From the NCBI RefSeq assembly GCF_042695135.1, contig NZ_CP170547.1:744001-808000 (forward strand): DNA of 64,000 bases, given 5' to 3'. The notes under the pieces were generated by a model, which saw only the letters and a list, made by a program, of their open reading frames with translations, made no database searches and had not been told where the DNA came from. The stretch comes from Epilithonimonas sp042695135 (lineage in GTDB: Bacteria > Bacteroidota > Bacteroidia > Flavobacteriales > Weeksellaceae). The translations under genes were made by a program, and so were the position numbers. Below are positions 33,386-42,085 of this stretch, piece after piece (position 1 is the stretch's first letter; each line of letters begins with the position of its first letter).

Positions 33386-36166
33386 TTAATGACCAACTGC
33401 AACCAATTCCTTAATCGGTGGCGCAAATTTAGTCAAGTCAATACCTTCAACTGCCGTTTTGTACTCTTCAATATTAGGAATTCTTCCCATAATTGCAGAA
33501 AGGACAACAACCGGCGTAGAAGCCAGTAAAGATTCACCTTTTTTACGTTCAGAATCTTCAACCACTCTTCCTTGGAAAAGTCGGGTAGAAGTCGCTAAAA
33601 CAGTATCTCCTTTTTCCGCTTTTTCCTGATTTCCCATACAAAGGTTACAACCTGGACGTTCGAGATACATCATATTTTCATACTCTGTACGAGCAGCACC
33701 TTTCGGAGCATTGTCATTAAACTCGAAACCGGAATATTTTTCGAGCAATTCCCAATCGCCTTCTGCTTTTAGTTCATCGATAATGTTGTAAGTTGGAGCA
33801 GCAACAACCAAAGGAGCACTGAATTCCACTTTACCATTTTGTTTTTCGATATTTCTCAACATTTGAGAAACTATTTTCAAATCGCCTTTGTGAACCATAC
33901 AAGATCCAACGAAACCTAGGTCTACTTTTTTGTTACCTCCGTAGAAAGTAAGGTCTCTGATGGTGTCGTGTGTATATCTTTTGGAAACATCTTCGTTGTT
34001 TACATCCGGATCGGCAATCATCGGTTCTGAGATTGCATCAAGATCAACTACAACTTCTGCATAATAGCTTGCATTAGAATCTGGTGTCAAAGCTGGTTTT
34101 TCGCCGGATTTAATTTCAGTGATTCTCTTGTTTGCTTTATTAATTAAGCCTTGAAGAACGTTAAGATGATTATCCATTCCTTTGTCGATCATAATCTGGA
34201 TTCTGCCTTTCGCAATTTCCAGAGATTCGATCAAAGTATCGTCCTCGGAAATACAGATTGAAGCTTTTGCTTTCATCTCTGCAGTCCAGTCGGTAAATGT
34301 AAATGCCTGATCCGCAGGAAGTGTTCCGATGTGAACCTCGATTATTCTACCTTGGAAAACATTTTCTCCTCCAAATTGCTGAAGCATCTGCAATTGAGTT
34401 GCGTGAACCACATCACGGAAATCCATGTGAGGTTTCATATCACCTTTGAAAGTTACTTTTACAGATTCCGGGATTGGCATAGATGCTTCTCCAGTTGCCA
34501 ATGCAAGAGCAACAGTTCCTGAGTCAGCACCGAAAGCTACACCTTTGGACATTCTCGTGTGAGAATCTCCTCCAATGATGATGGCCCATTCGTCAACCGT
34601 AATGTCATTAAGAACTTTGTGAATAACGTCTGTCATGGCGTGGTATTCGCCTTTCGGGTCACGTGCTGTGATCAATCCGAAATCGTTCATAAATTTCATC
34701 AATCTTGGAATATTAGCCTGCGCTTTTTTATCCCAAACAGATGCAGTGTGACAACCGGATTGGTAAGCACCGTCAACGATTGGCGAAATAACTGTCGCTG
34801 CCATAGATTCCAATTCCTGAGCAGTCATCAAACCGGTTGTGTCCTGAGAACCAACAATATTAACTTCTACACGAACGTCTGAACCAGCGTGTAACACTTT
34901 TCCTGGAGCTAAACCAACAGCATTTTTATTAAATATTTTTTCAACAGCAGTAAGGCCGACACCTTCTTTGGTGATTTCTTTTGATGGGGCATAAACAGTT
35001 GGGATTTCAATTCCTAAAAGATTAGAAGCCCAGGTTTGTAGTTTTTTACCAAAAACGATGGCGTAAGAACCACCAGCTTTGATGAATTCCATTTTTTGAG
35101 GCGTGAAAGATTTAGAAATATCTTTCAGTTCCTGATCGCCGTTGTATAATTTTTTAGTCTTCGTATTAATAGTAAGAACAGTGCCGGTTGCTACAGAATA
35201 AACTTCTTCAAGGATTGGTTCGTTGTTTTCATTTCGGATTACATTTCCGTCAGCATCCAGTTTTTTCACCCAGTTTTGAAGATCTATTCCGATTCCGCCG
35301 GTTACGTCAACAGTCGTCAGGAAAATTGGAGAAATTCCGTTTGTTCCGCCAACAATTGGTGCAAAATTCACAAATGGAATATAAGGACTCGCTTGTTTAC
35401 CTGTCCAAAGCGCTACATTGTTTACGCCGGACATTCTGGATGAACCAACACCCATTGTTCCTTTTTCAGCGATCAGCATGACACTTTTGTCAGGATGTTG
35501 TGCCTGCAAAGCTTTGATTTCTTCCTGAGCTTCCGGTGTCATCATACATTTTCCGTGAAGTTCACGGTCAGATCTTGAGTGTGCCTGATTTCCCGGAGAC
35601 AATAAATCTGTTGAGATATCGCCTTCGCCAGCGATATATGTTACCACTTTGATTTCTTCCGGAGCTTCCGGAAGTTTTGTAAAAAACTCAGCCTGAGCAT
35701 AACTTTCAACAAGTTCTTTAGCGATTTCGTTTCCGTTGTGAAAAGCTTCTTTCAAACGGTCTGTGTCTGCTTCGTAAAGAAAAACCTGAGTTTTTAGAAC
35801 TTCTGCAGCTTCTTTTGCGATGTCTTTATCATTTCCTAAAGCAAGGTCTAATAATGCTTTTATTGAAGGGCCGCCTTTCATATGAGATAATAATACGAAA
35901 GCGTAAGCCGGAGAAATTTCAACTATTTCGGATTGTCCAAGAATGATTTCCTTTAAAAACTCCGCCTTGACACCGGCAGCACTCGTGGTTCCCGGTAAAA
36001 CGTTGTAAATAAAAAAGTTAAGAGAGTCTTCCCTGTGTGCATTGTCTGAATCTTTGATCTGCGAAATGATCTCGCTTAATAATTCTGCATTGTCAATAGG
36101 CTTCGGATGAAGACCCTGGCTTTTTCTTTCTTCAATCTCTTGGATGTAATCCTGATAAATATTCAT
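33386..36166 (-). CDS. acnB: Bifunctional aconitate hydratase 2/2-methylisocitrate dehydratase
   Basis: 926 residues. The N-terminal HEAT-like domain (IYQDYIQEIEERKSQGLHPK, to about residue 160) is specific to AcnB. Next come the swivelling domain with EKGTMGVGSSRMSGVNNVA, IGGDSHTRMSKGVAFGADSG, and the iron-sulfur cysteines FVGSCMVHKGDLK and RPGCNLCMGNQEKAEKG. It acts in the TCA cycle and can dehydrate 2-methylisocitrate. The window also has an IcmF-type acyl-CoA mutase, but no 2-methylcitrate synthase, so a propionate role is open. The start MNIYQDYIQ is the usual one. Confidence 0.96.
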   Translation of the reverse strand: MNIYQDYIQEIEERKSQGLHPKPIDNAELLSEIISQIKDSDNAHREDSLNFFIYNVLPGTTSAAGVKAEFLKEIILGQSEIVEISPAYAFVLLSHMKGGPSIKALLDLALGNDKDIAKEAAEVLKTQVFLYEADTDRLKEAFHNGNEIAKELVESYAQAEFFTKLPEAPEEIKVVTYIAGEGDISTDLLSPGNQAHSRSDRELHGKCMMTPEAQEEIKALQAQHPDKSVMLIAEKGTMGVGSSRMSGVNNVALWTGKQASPYIPFVNFAPIVGGTNGISPIFLTTVDVTGGIGIDLQNWVKKLDADGNVIRNENNEPILEEVYSVATGTVLTINTKTKKLYNGDQELKDISKSFTPQKMEFIKAGGSYAIVFGKKLQTWASNLLGIEIPTVYAPSKEITKEGVGLTAVEKIFNKNAVGLAPGKVLHAGSDVRVEVNIVGSQDTTGLMTAQELESMAATVISPIVDGAYQSGCHTASVWDKKAQANIPRLMKFMNDFGLITARDPKGEYHAMTDVIHKVLNDITVDEWAIIIGGDSHTRMSKGVAFGADSGTVALALATGEASMPIPESVKVTFKGDMKPHMDFRDVVHATQLQMLQQFGGENVFQGRIIEVHIGTLPADQAFTFTDWTAEMKAKASICISEDDTLIESLEIAKGRIQIMIDKGMDNHLNVLQGLINKANKRITEIKSGEKPALTPDSNASYYAEVVVDLDAISEPMIADPDVNNEDVSKRYTHDTIRDLTFYGGNKKVDLGFVGSCMVHKGDLKIVSQMLRNIEKQNGKVEFSAPLVVAAPTYNIIDELKAEGDWELLEKYSGFEFNDNAPKGAARTEYENMMYLERPGCNLCMGNQEKAEKGDTVLATSTRLFQGRVVEDSERKKGESLLASTPVVVLSAIMGRIPNIEEYKTAVEGIDLTKFAPPIKELVAVGH

Positions 36167-36448
36167 AAATAGAAATTCTTTTTTAATTAAATGTAGGTTT
36201 ATAAAACAGTCGTAATTGATCTGTATGAAGTATAATCCAACATATTTGTTTGTTGCAAGTTGACTTATGTGAAAAGTCTTGGTATTAAGAGTTTATTTCT
36301 TTTTAAAACCGCACAAATTTACGAAATTATACGCTTTTAAACGATTAGAATAATTTAGATTCAGAATAAATTACATATATTTTTTCTATATTAATTGTTC
36401 GTGTCATATTAATTTTTACATTACAAAACGAATAGTCTTTATGTTATA

Positions 36449-36865
36449 GTGTTAAAAATCAAAAACTTAATTAAAAATTACCAAAAACAAATTGTCTTTT
36501 GTGTGTTTTTTTTGTGCATTATCTGTATTTACTATTTTATAGATCCTTCCAAAAATTCATTTTTTCTGAAGTGTCCGTTGAGGCTGATTACAGGTTACGA
36601 ATGTGCCGGATGCGGAGTTCAGAGAGCATTTCATGAACTATTGCATTTCAGGCTGTTAGAGGCTTTTAAATATAATCCGCTTTTTGTTATTTTAATTCCG
36701 ATTTTACTCATTGCAATCCTGATCAGTTTTTCTAAAAATCAAAAACTTAGGCTTAGTCACTTTATGACGAGCAAATTATTTGTTTTTGCTGTGATAATAA
36801 TAGTTTGTGTATTTTCGGTGTTGAAAAACACAGAATTTTATAAAGATTTTATAACTCATTTATAA
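36449..36865 (+). CDS. DUF2752 membrane protein
   Basis: 138 residues. The DUF2752 signature CPLRLITGYECAGCGVQRAF (C-x-K/R-x-G-x(2)-C-P/A-GCG-x-QR) lies at about residues 42-61 between membrane segments at 15-33, 72-92 and 105-122. The function is unknown. No ATG precedes the first helix; GTG at 36449 is the only start that keeps the first membrane segment. It lies divergent from acnB, and the WG-repeat gene follows after 12 bp. Confidence 0.75.
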   Translation: MLKIKNLIKNYQKQIVFCVFFLCIICIYYFIDPSKNSFFLKCPLRLITGYECAGCGVQRAFHELLHFRLLEAFKYNPLFVILIPILLIAILISFSKNQKLRLSHFMTSKLFVFAVIIIVCVFSVLKNTEFYKDFITHL

Positions 36866-36877
36866 AAAGAAAAAACG

Positions 36878-37546
36878 ATGAAAATAATATTTAGCTTAAT
36901 TTTTATAGGCTGTTTTTTTACAGCTTTTAGTCAGATGAAGGAAGATTATCTGCCTTCATTAATTCCTCAGAAGATCAACGGAAAAGCCGGATATATAGAT
37001 CAAAATGGGAAAATGGTGATCGCTCCGGAATACCACATCGCAATGTTCTTTTCCGAAGATTGTAATCTTATCAATTCGCCAAATAAAAATGCCAGAATTT
37101 TCGGTTCTGCCAATTATGCAACGGTGGAAAAAAACAAGATTTCTTACCGGATCAACAAAAAAGGAAAACGTGTTTATCAGTATAAAAAATCCGACTTAGG
37201 AAAATGTTCACAGCCTTATGAGGCTTCGAAGTTTAAAGCCTATAAATTAAACGGAATGTACGGGTTGGTAAGCAAAGAGAATATCAATCCCGGAAATTAT
37301 AAAGATTTTGATATCTTTCCGGAATATCAGATGCTGTATATTCTGGAAAGCGACAAAGAAAATCCAATGATCGTAGCAGTTAAAGATGATAAATTTGGGG
37401 TTATTGACAAGCAGAACAAAATTGTCATTCCTTTTATATACAACGAGATCAAAACAAATTTCTCATGGAAAACTGTCAAGCTTTTTGAAGTTTCCAGAGA
37501 TGGGGAAGATTATTTTTTTGTCGATAAAAATAATAAAGCCTATTAA
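36878..37546 (+). CDS. WG-repeat exported protein
   Basis: 222 residues with signal MKIIFSLIFIGCFFTAFS. It contains at least three WG/KWG-like repeats: KINGKAGYIDQNGKMVIAPE, KLNGMYGLVSKENIN and KDDKFGVIDKQNKIVIPFIY. WG-repeat proteins are usually beta-propeller-like with unknown ligands. It is co-directional with the DUF2752 gene and ends shortly before the TPP riboswitch. Confidence 0.75.
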   Translation: MKIIFSLIFIGCFFTAFSQMKEDYLPSLIPQKINGKAGYIDQNGKMVIAPEYHIAMFFSEDCNLINSPNKNARIFGSANYATVEKNKISYRINKKGKRVYQYKKSDLGKCSQPYEASKFKAYKLNGMYGLVSKENINPGNYKDFDIFPEYQMLYILESDKENPMIVAVKDDKFGVIDKQNKIVIPFIYNEIKTNFSWKTVKLFEVSRDGEDYFFVDKNNKAY

Positions 37547-37582
37547 TTCAAAAAAAATTGTAATTTCGCATTCAGAAATTTA

Positions 37583-37650
37583 AGGGGTGCTGTAACAGGC
37601 TGAGATTATACCCAATGAACCTAGAACAGATAATGCTGTTTAGGGATACA
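37583..37650 (+). promoter_or_regulatory. TPP (THI-element) riboswitch
   Basis: Conserved THI-box parts are present in order: AGGGGTGCTGTAACA, GGCTGAGATTATACCCAAT, GAACCTAGAACAGATAATG, CTGTTTAGGGA. GGGGT (P2) pairs with ACCC, and CTGAGA plus the GAACCT-like block form the thiamine-pyrophosphate pocket. A TAATTTCG element (37561-37568) close to TAnnTTTG may be the promoter. It controls the TonB receptor at 37800. Confidence 0.92.
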
Positions 37651-37654
37651 TCAT

Positions 37655-37744
37655 TATAATTGATTAATAACAGTTGATAAATGATTTTATCAATTTTTTG
37701 TGAAAAATAAGGATCGTTCCATCTTTTATCACTTATCAATTATA
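37655..37744 (+). repeat. AT-rich inverted-repeat island in the riboswitch leader
   Basis: TATAATTGAT (37655-37664) and ATCAATTATA (37735-37744) form inverted ends around TGATAA/TTATCA units. It lies between the TPP aptamer and the possible anti-aptamer strand at 37753-37760. Confidence 0.4.
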
Positions 37745-37752
37745 TCTATAGT

Positions 37753-37760
37753 CGCCCCTT
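37753..37760 (+). promoter_or_regulatory. Possible anti-aptamer strand of the TPP riboswitch
   Basis: CGCCCCTT is complementary to AAGGGGTG in the 5' strand of the aptamer (one G-U pair). Pairing would break the P2 stem, so this could be part of the expression platform. It lies 40 bp before the start codon. Confidence 0.35.
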
Positions 37761-37799
37761 TTATTCTAAATAAATTTTAACAATCAAAATTATTTAAGA

Positions 37800-39908
37800 A
37801 TGAAAGGTTTACTTTTTTTAGGAGTGTTCGTTGCTCCATTCTATTTTTCGCAAACTACAGATTCTGTACAAGTTACAAACATCCAGGCTGTAGAGTTTAC
37901 TAAGCGAACGCCGGTTGCAAAATCAATCATTAATGTCGAAAAAGATCTGGCGGACAAAAATCTGGGTCAGGATCTTCCGATTCTTTTGAAAAACCAAATG
38001 TCGGTAATCTCTACTTCCGATGCCGGAAATGGCGTTGGTTACACGGGATTCAGGATCCGTGGAACTGCCGGAACAAGTATTAATGTAATGATGAACGGTG
38101 TTCCTTATAATGATGCCGAATCTCAGGGAACTTTCTTTGTAGACGTTCCGGATTTAACAAGTTCTGCATCTCAAATCGTGATCCAGCGAGGAGTTGGGAG
38201 TTCTTCTAATGGCGTTTCGGCTTTTGGTGCAAGTGTGAATGTAATTTCCAAAGATCCATCGGACAGTTTTTCTGTTAAAACGGATGATTCTTACGGCTCA
38301 TTCAACACTTACAAATATTCTGCTGAGGTCAACTCCGGAAAGTTTTGGAAAAACCGTTTGTCGGTAATGGGAAGATATACTTTCATTCACTCAGATGGCT
38401 ATATTGACAGAGCATTTTCTGACCTTCATTCCTATAATTTTTCTGCGTTGTTTCAGGAAAAAAATACAGAGCTGAGACTTTTAGCTTTCGGAGGTAAAGA
38501 AAAAACATATCAGGCTTGGAACGGAATTGACAAAGCGACCTGGGAAACAAATCCGAGATTCAATTACTCAGGAGCAATATACGATGCGAACTGGGAAAAT
38601 ATCGTTGATTTTTACAAAAACGAAACCGACAATTACAAACAAAATCATTTCCAACTCTTATGGAACCAGAGATTTTCCGATAAATGGAAACTTGAAACAA
38701 CTGCGCATTATACCAAGGGAAAAGGCTGGTACGAGAATTACAAACAAGGTGATCCTTTTGCAAGATATAATTTACCGAATCAAATAGTTGATGGAGCAGA
38801 AGAAGAGTATTCGGATTTCATCAGAAAAAAATGGCTTGATAATGATTTCTACGGTGTGATTTCTACTTTGTACGGGAAATTGGGAAATCTTGATCTTAAT
38901 GTAGGAGCTGTTGCCAATCAGTATTACGGCAGACATTACGGCAATGTAACCGGTGTTTTCTTTCCGGAAATCAATGAGTCCGAATATTACAGAAATCGTT
39001 CTTTGAAAAATGAAATCTCCGGTTTTGTAAAAGCAATTTATAAACTGGATCAATTTGAATTTTTCGGAGATCTGCAACTGAGAAATATAGATTACAATAC
39101 CAAAATCTTGCAGGAAGGTGATTATGAAGGTGCAAATCTGGACAAAAAATGGACATTCTTCAATCCGAAAGCGGGCATCAGTTATAATATAGAAAATGGT
39201 AAAGTTTTCCTTTCCTATGCACACGCTCACCGGGAACCGAATCGAGATGATCTTTTTGCAAATCCTGACACTAAACCGGAAAAGCTTAATGATATAGAGG
39301 CTGGCTGGGAACAGCAGTTTGGGAAAGTTGCGGTCACGGCAAATGCTTATTATATGTATTATAAAAACCAGCTGGTTTTGAATGGACAGATCAATAATGT
39401 GGGTGAGTTTATCAGAACGAACAGCGGGAAAAGCACAAGAGCAGGGATTGAATTAGGGATTTTGGCAAAACTGACGGACAAATTACAATTATCAGGAAAC
39501 ACGACTTTGAGTTCCAATAAAAACAAGGAATTCATTGCAGAAACAGAAGAAGGACTGGTGAATTATGGTAAAACGGATATCTCATTTTCACCTGATGTGA
39601 TTGCTAATGGAAATGTTACTTATTCGCCGTTTAAAAATTTCAATCTTGGAATTACAGCTCAATATGTTGGAAAACAATATCTGGATAATTCCGGAAATCA
39701 GGTGAACCAGTTGGATTCATATTTTGTTCCGGATTTCAATATGTCCTACAAATTGCCTCTCAAAAAAAATGAAGTTGTTTTAAGATTCTTATTAAATAAT
39801 TTCACAAATGCTAAATATGTCAATAATGGATACATTTATGGTGATCCGTATTACTTTTCACAAGCAGGAATTAACTTCATTTTTAGTGTTTCTATTAAGA
39901 TAAATTAA
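37800..39908 (+). CDS. TonB-dependent receptor, probable thiamine uptake (OMR1-like)
   Basis: 702 residues with a short signal (MKGLLFLGVFVAPFYFS). The plug domain has QDLPILLKNQMSVISTSDAG, GYTGFRIRGTAGTSINVMMN and QIVIQRGVGSSSNGVSAFGA; the barrel ends PYYFSQAGINFIFSVSIKIN with a terminal aromatic-type strand. The TPP riboswitch in its leader makes thiamine or a precursor the likely ligand, as known for THI-controlled OMR1 receptors of Bacteroidetes. No PnuT/thiamine kinase partner gene follows here, which differs from the usual omr1-pnuT-tnr3 cluster. ATG at 37800 is the only start giving the signal. Confidence 0.88.
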   Translation: MKGLLFLGVFVAPFYFSQTTDSVQVTNIQAVEFTKRTPVAKSIINVEKDLADKNLGQDLPILLKNQMSVISTSDAGNGVGYTGFRIRGTAGTSINVMMNGVPYNDAESQGTFFVDVPDLTSSASQIVIQRGVGSSSNGVSAFGASVNVISKDPSDSFSVKTDDSYGSFNTYKYSAEVNSGKFWKNRLSVMGRYTFIHSDGYIDRAFSDLHSYNFSALFQEKNTELRLLAFGGKEKTYQAWNGIDKATWETNPRFNYSGAIYDANWENIVDFYKNETDNYKQNHFQLLWNQRFSDKWKLETTAHYTKGKGWYENYKQGDPFARYNLPNQIVDGAEEEYSDFIRKKWLDNDFYGVISTLYGKLGNLDLNVGAVANQYYGRHYGNVTGVFFPEINESEYYRNRSLKNEISGFVKAIYKLDQFEFFGDLQLRNIDYNTKILQEGDYEGANLDKKWTFFNPKAGISYNIENGKVFLSYAHAHREPNRDDLFANPDTKPEKLNDIEAGWEQQFGKVAVTANAYYMYYKNQLVLNGQINNVGEFIRTNSGKSTRAGIELGILAKLTDKLQLSGNTTLSSNKNKEFIAETEEGLVNYGKTDISFSPDVIANGNVTYSPFKNFNLGITAQYVGKQYLDNSGNQVNQLDSYFVPDFNMSYKLPLKKNEVVLRFLLNNFTNAKYVNNGYIYGDPYYFSQAGINFIFSVSIKIN

Positions 39909-40010
39909 AATTTTAATACTGATAATCAGAAAGTTACATAATTTTAAGGTATATTTAAAATTTTTCTTTGTTAACTTAAAATTAATATTATTTTTACATT
40001 TAGTTTATAA

Positions 40011-40018
40011 TATTTTTG
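40011..40018 (+). promoter_or_regulatory. Candidate -7 element of the T9SS cargo gene
   Basis: TATTTTTG matches TAnnTTTG 48 bp before the ATG; the upstream TTTG box is not well placed. Confidence 0.35.
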
Positions 40019-40065
40019 TGAAGAGTATTTGAACTAATTTATATAGACCTTAAAAATTAACATTT

Positions 40066-40740
40066 ATGAGAAAATTTTATTCTTTGGCACTTGCTTTAGT
40101 TGCAAGTGTGGCTGTGTCAGCGCAGCTTACCACCCAAGTCGTAAGTCCGGGTGTCTTCAAATTAACTTACGGTGCAGCGAATGATTATTCGTTTTATGAT
40201 CCGGGATTCCAGGTTCCTACTTTTTATGTTCATACCTGGATTCTTTCTGCGGACAACTCTGCGAATGTTTCTTACGATGATGCCTGGAGCAATTCTAATG
40301 TTACAATGAATTGGGATTCTACGGCAAATGCCTATGTAGGAACAATTAATCTAAATACAAAAATGTTCACCAACAGCAATAATAAAGTGAATGCAGGTAC
40401 TACTGTTCAAAAAGTAGGAATTGTGTTCAAGGATCAGCAAAATGGTGCTACAAAACAATCCGGGGATTCTTCTGTACAAGGACCAACCACGCTTCCGACT
40501 TTGGCTGTTTCTGATGCTGATAACGGAAAAGTAAAATCTCAGGTAGCTGCTGGAAAATTATTCACCTCTGCGAAAGGAAACATAGACCTTACGGTTTTTG
40601 ACTTCGGCGGAAAAGTGATCAAAACCTTAAAAGTAAATGCAAACGGAAGTCCAATCGAATTGAATCTTTCTCAAAAAGGATTGTATCTGGTTAAGATTTC
40701 TGGCAACAACGTTTCTGAAGTTGTAAAATTTGCTTATTAG
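40066..40740 (+). CDS. Secreted protein with T9SS-like C-terminal domain
   Basis: 224 residues with signal MRKFYSLALALVASVAVSAQ. The middle (about 25-145) is a beta-rich domain with many aromatic/Asn pairs (FYVHTWILSADNSANVSYDD), of unknown family. The C-terminus has the T9SS type A pattern in a slightly divergent form (VFDFGGKVIKTLKVNANGS, LNLSQKGLYLVKISGNNVSE, KFAY), with no YPNP-like start. It is expected to be surface-exposed or released. It ends at a terminator. Confidence 0.75.
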   Translation: MRKFYSLALALVASVAVSAQLTTQVVSPGVFKLTYGAANDYSFYDPGFQVPTFYVHTWILSADNSANVSYDDAWSNSNVTMNWDSTANAYVGTINLNTKMFTNSNNKVNAGTTVQKVGIVFKDQQNGATKQSGDSSVQGPTTLPTLAVSDADNGKVKSQVAAGKLFTSAKGNIDLTVFDFGGKVIKTLKVNANGSPIELNLSQKGLYLVKISGNNVSEVVKFAY

Positions 40741-40764
40741 ACCTTAATTATTCATATCAAATTC

Positions 40765-40797
40765 AAAAGGCTGCCGTAAAAGCAGCCTTTTATATTT
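40765..40797 (+). terminator. Terminator of the T9SS cargo gene
   Basis: AAAAGGCTGC pairs with GCAGCCTTTT, followed by TATATTTT. Confidence 0.8.
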
Positions 40798-40832
40798 TCT
40801 ATAACATCAAAAATTATGTAGTTTTGTGCCAA

Positions 40833-41513
40833 ATGAATTTTGAATATTATATATATCAATATCTTCTGAAGCATCAAAAAGCAGAAGTTCCGGATTTTGG
40901 GGTTTTCGAACTTACAAAAGAATCTGCAAAAATTGATGCAGAGAATTCCATCATTATTCCGCCAAAAGAAGTGGTAACCTTCCAATATCAGCCGTTTGTT
41001 GTTGATAATCAACTGGCAAAATATATTGCAGACGAGACCAATTCTAATATTTTCATCATACAGACGAATCTTAAAAATGAGGTCGCCAAATGGTTTCAAA
41101 AATTACAGCAGAAAAATACTCTTCACCTTGAAAATCTTGGGCAGTTTCAGTTGGATGAACACGATAAAGTTATCAAGATAACAGATAATAACGCCGATGT
41201 TTTTGGACTGGAAGAGATTAATCTTCAAAATCTAAAATCTTTTAAATCCAGAAAAACGATTATTTCCGGAGATTACAGTTTCAATAAAAAAGTGATTTGG
41301 ACATTCCTCGCAATCGTTATATTGGGAAGCGTTTCACTTTTTCTTTTTGGAGATCAGCAATTGATCTTTGGAAAATCTTCTCAGATCCCGACAAAGAAAA
41401 TTGTCAAAAGAGTAGCACCTAAAAAAATTGTAACAATTCCGAAACAGGACTCAATTAAAAAAGATAGTATAAAACCGATAAAGAATGCACACATCCAAAA
41501 AATCAATAGATAG
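40833..41513 (+). CDS. HU-CCDC81-like domain membrane protein
   Basis: 226 residues from ATG 40833 (MNFEYYIYQYLLKHQK); a TTG three codons upstream is rejected. Residues 1-60 resemble the CCDC81-like prokaryotic HU domain 1 (EVPDFGVFELTKESAKID, then a PPKEVVTFQYQPFVVDNQLA block), and 65-125 a second copy (LHLENLGQFQLDEHDKVIKI). One membrane segment lies at about 158-178, followed by a Lys/Pro-rich tail (KKIVKRVAPKKIVTIPKQDS). The related flavobacterial proteins end in a SPOR domain, which is missing here. A cell-division or peptidoglycan link is inferred. Its 3' end overlaps the thioesterase gene by 29 bp. Confidence 0.7.
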   Translation: MNFEYYIYQYLLKHQKAEVPDFGVFELTKESAKIDAENSIIIPPKEVVTFQYQPFVVDNQLAKYIADETNSNIFIIQTNLKNEVAKWFQKLQQKNTLHLENLGQFQLDEHDKVIKITDNNADVFGLEEINLQNLKSFKSRKTIISGDYSFNKKVIWTFLAIVILGSVSLFLFGDQQLIFGKSSQIPTKKIVKRVAPKKIVTIPKQDSIKKDSIKPIKNAHIQKINR

Positions 41514-42003
41514 CCTTACCGTAATGACGAATATCGTTTTACCCAACGAAACCAATTCGTTAAGAAATTTATTCGGGGGCGAATTATTGTCAAGAATGGA
41601 TCGCGCGGCATCTATCTCAGCCACCAGACACAGCGAAACCAGAGTGGTTACAGCTTCTGTAAATCACGTTTCTTTCGATCATCCGATCCCGGAAGGCGGG
41701 ATTGTAGTTCTCGAATCCAAAGTTTCCAGAGCATTTTCTACTTCTATGGAAATCTATGTGGATGTTTGGCTGGACGACCCGATTAACCAAAAGAAAATTC
41801 ATACCAACTCAGGTATTTATACTTTCGTAGCGATAGATATCGACGGAAAACCGGCGAAAGTACCGGAATTAGTGCCTGAAACCGAGTTGGAAATAGAACG
41901 TTTTGAAGCCGCAAAAAGAAGAAAAGAATTATCATTGATCCTTTCCGGAAGAATGAAACCAACAGATTCTGTAGAACTTAAAAAATTATTCTTAGGAGAG
42001 TAA
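41485..42003 (+). CDS. Acyl-CoA thioesterase (YciA/BACH-like hotdog)
   Basis: 172 residues with a single hotdog domain: VLPNETNSLRNLFGGELLSR (LNxxGxLFGG-like, with catalytic Asp), MDRAASISATRHSET and SFDHPIPEGGIVVLESKVSR. It hydrolyses acyl-CoA to free fatty acid and CoA; chain length cannot be told. ATG 41485 lies inside the preceding gene's end (29-bp overlap), implying translational coupling. Confidence 0.9.
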   Translation: MHTSKKSIDSLTVMTNIVLPNETNSLRNLFGGELLSRMDRAASISATRHSETRVVTASVNHVSFDHPIPEGGIVVLESKVSRAFSTSMEIYVDVWLDDPINQKKIHTNSGIYTFVAIDIDGKPAKVPELVPETELEIERFEAAKRRKELSLILSGRMKPTDSVELKKLFLGE

Positions 42004-42015
42004 TTATAAGTATAG

Positions 42016-42041
42016 ACGGGCTTTTTTTAGCTCGTTTTTTA
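42016..42041 (+). terminator. Terminator after the thioesterase gene
   Basis: ACGGGCT pairs with AGCTCGT (one G-U) around a T6 loop and runs into six Ts. Confidence 0.6.
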
Positions 42042-42085
42042 TAATAACAATATTAATCTAATCTCTAAAGCCTAACCTCCAACTT

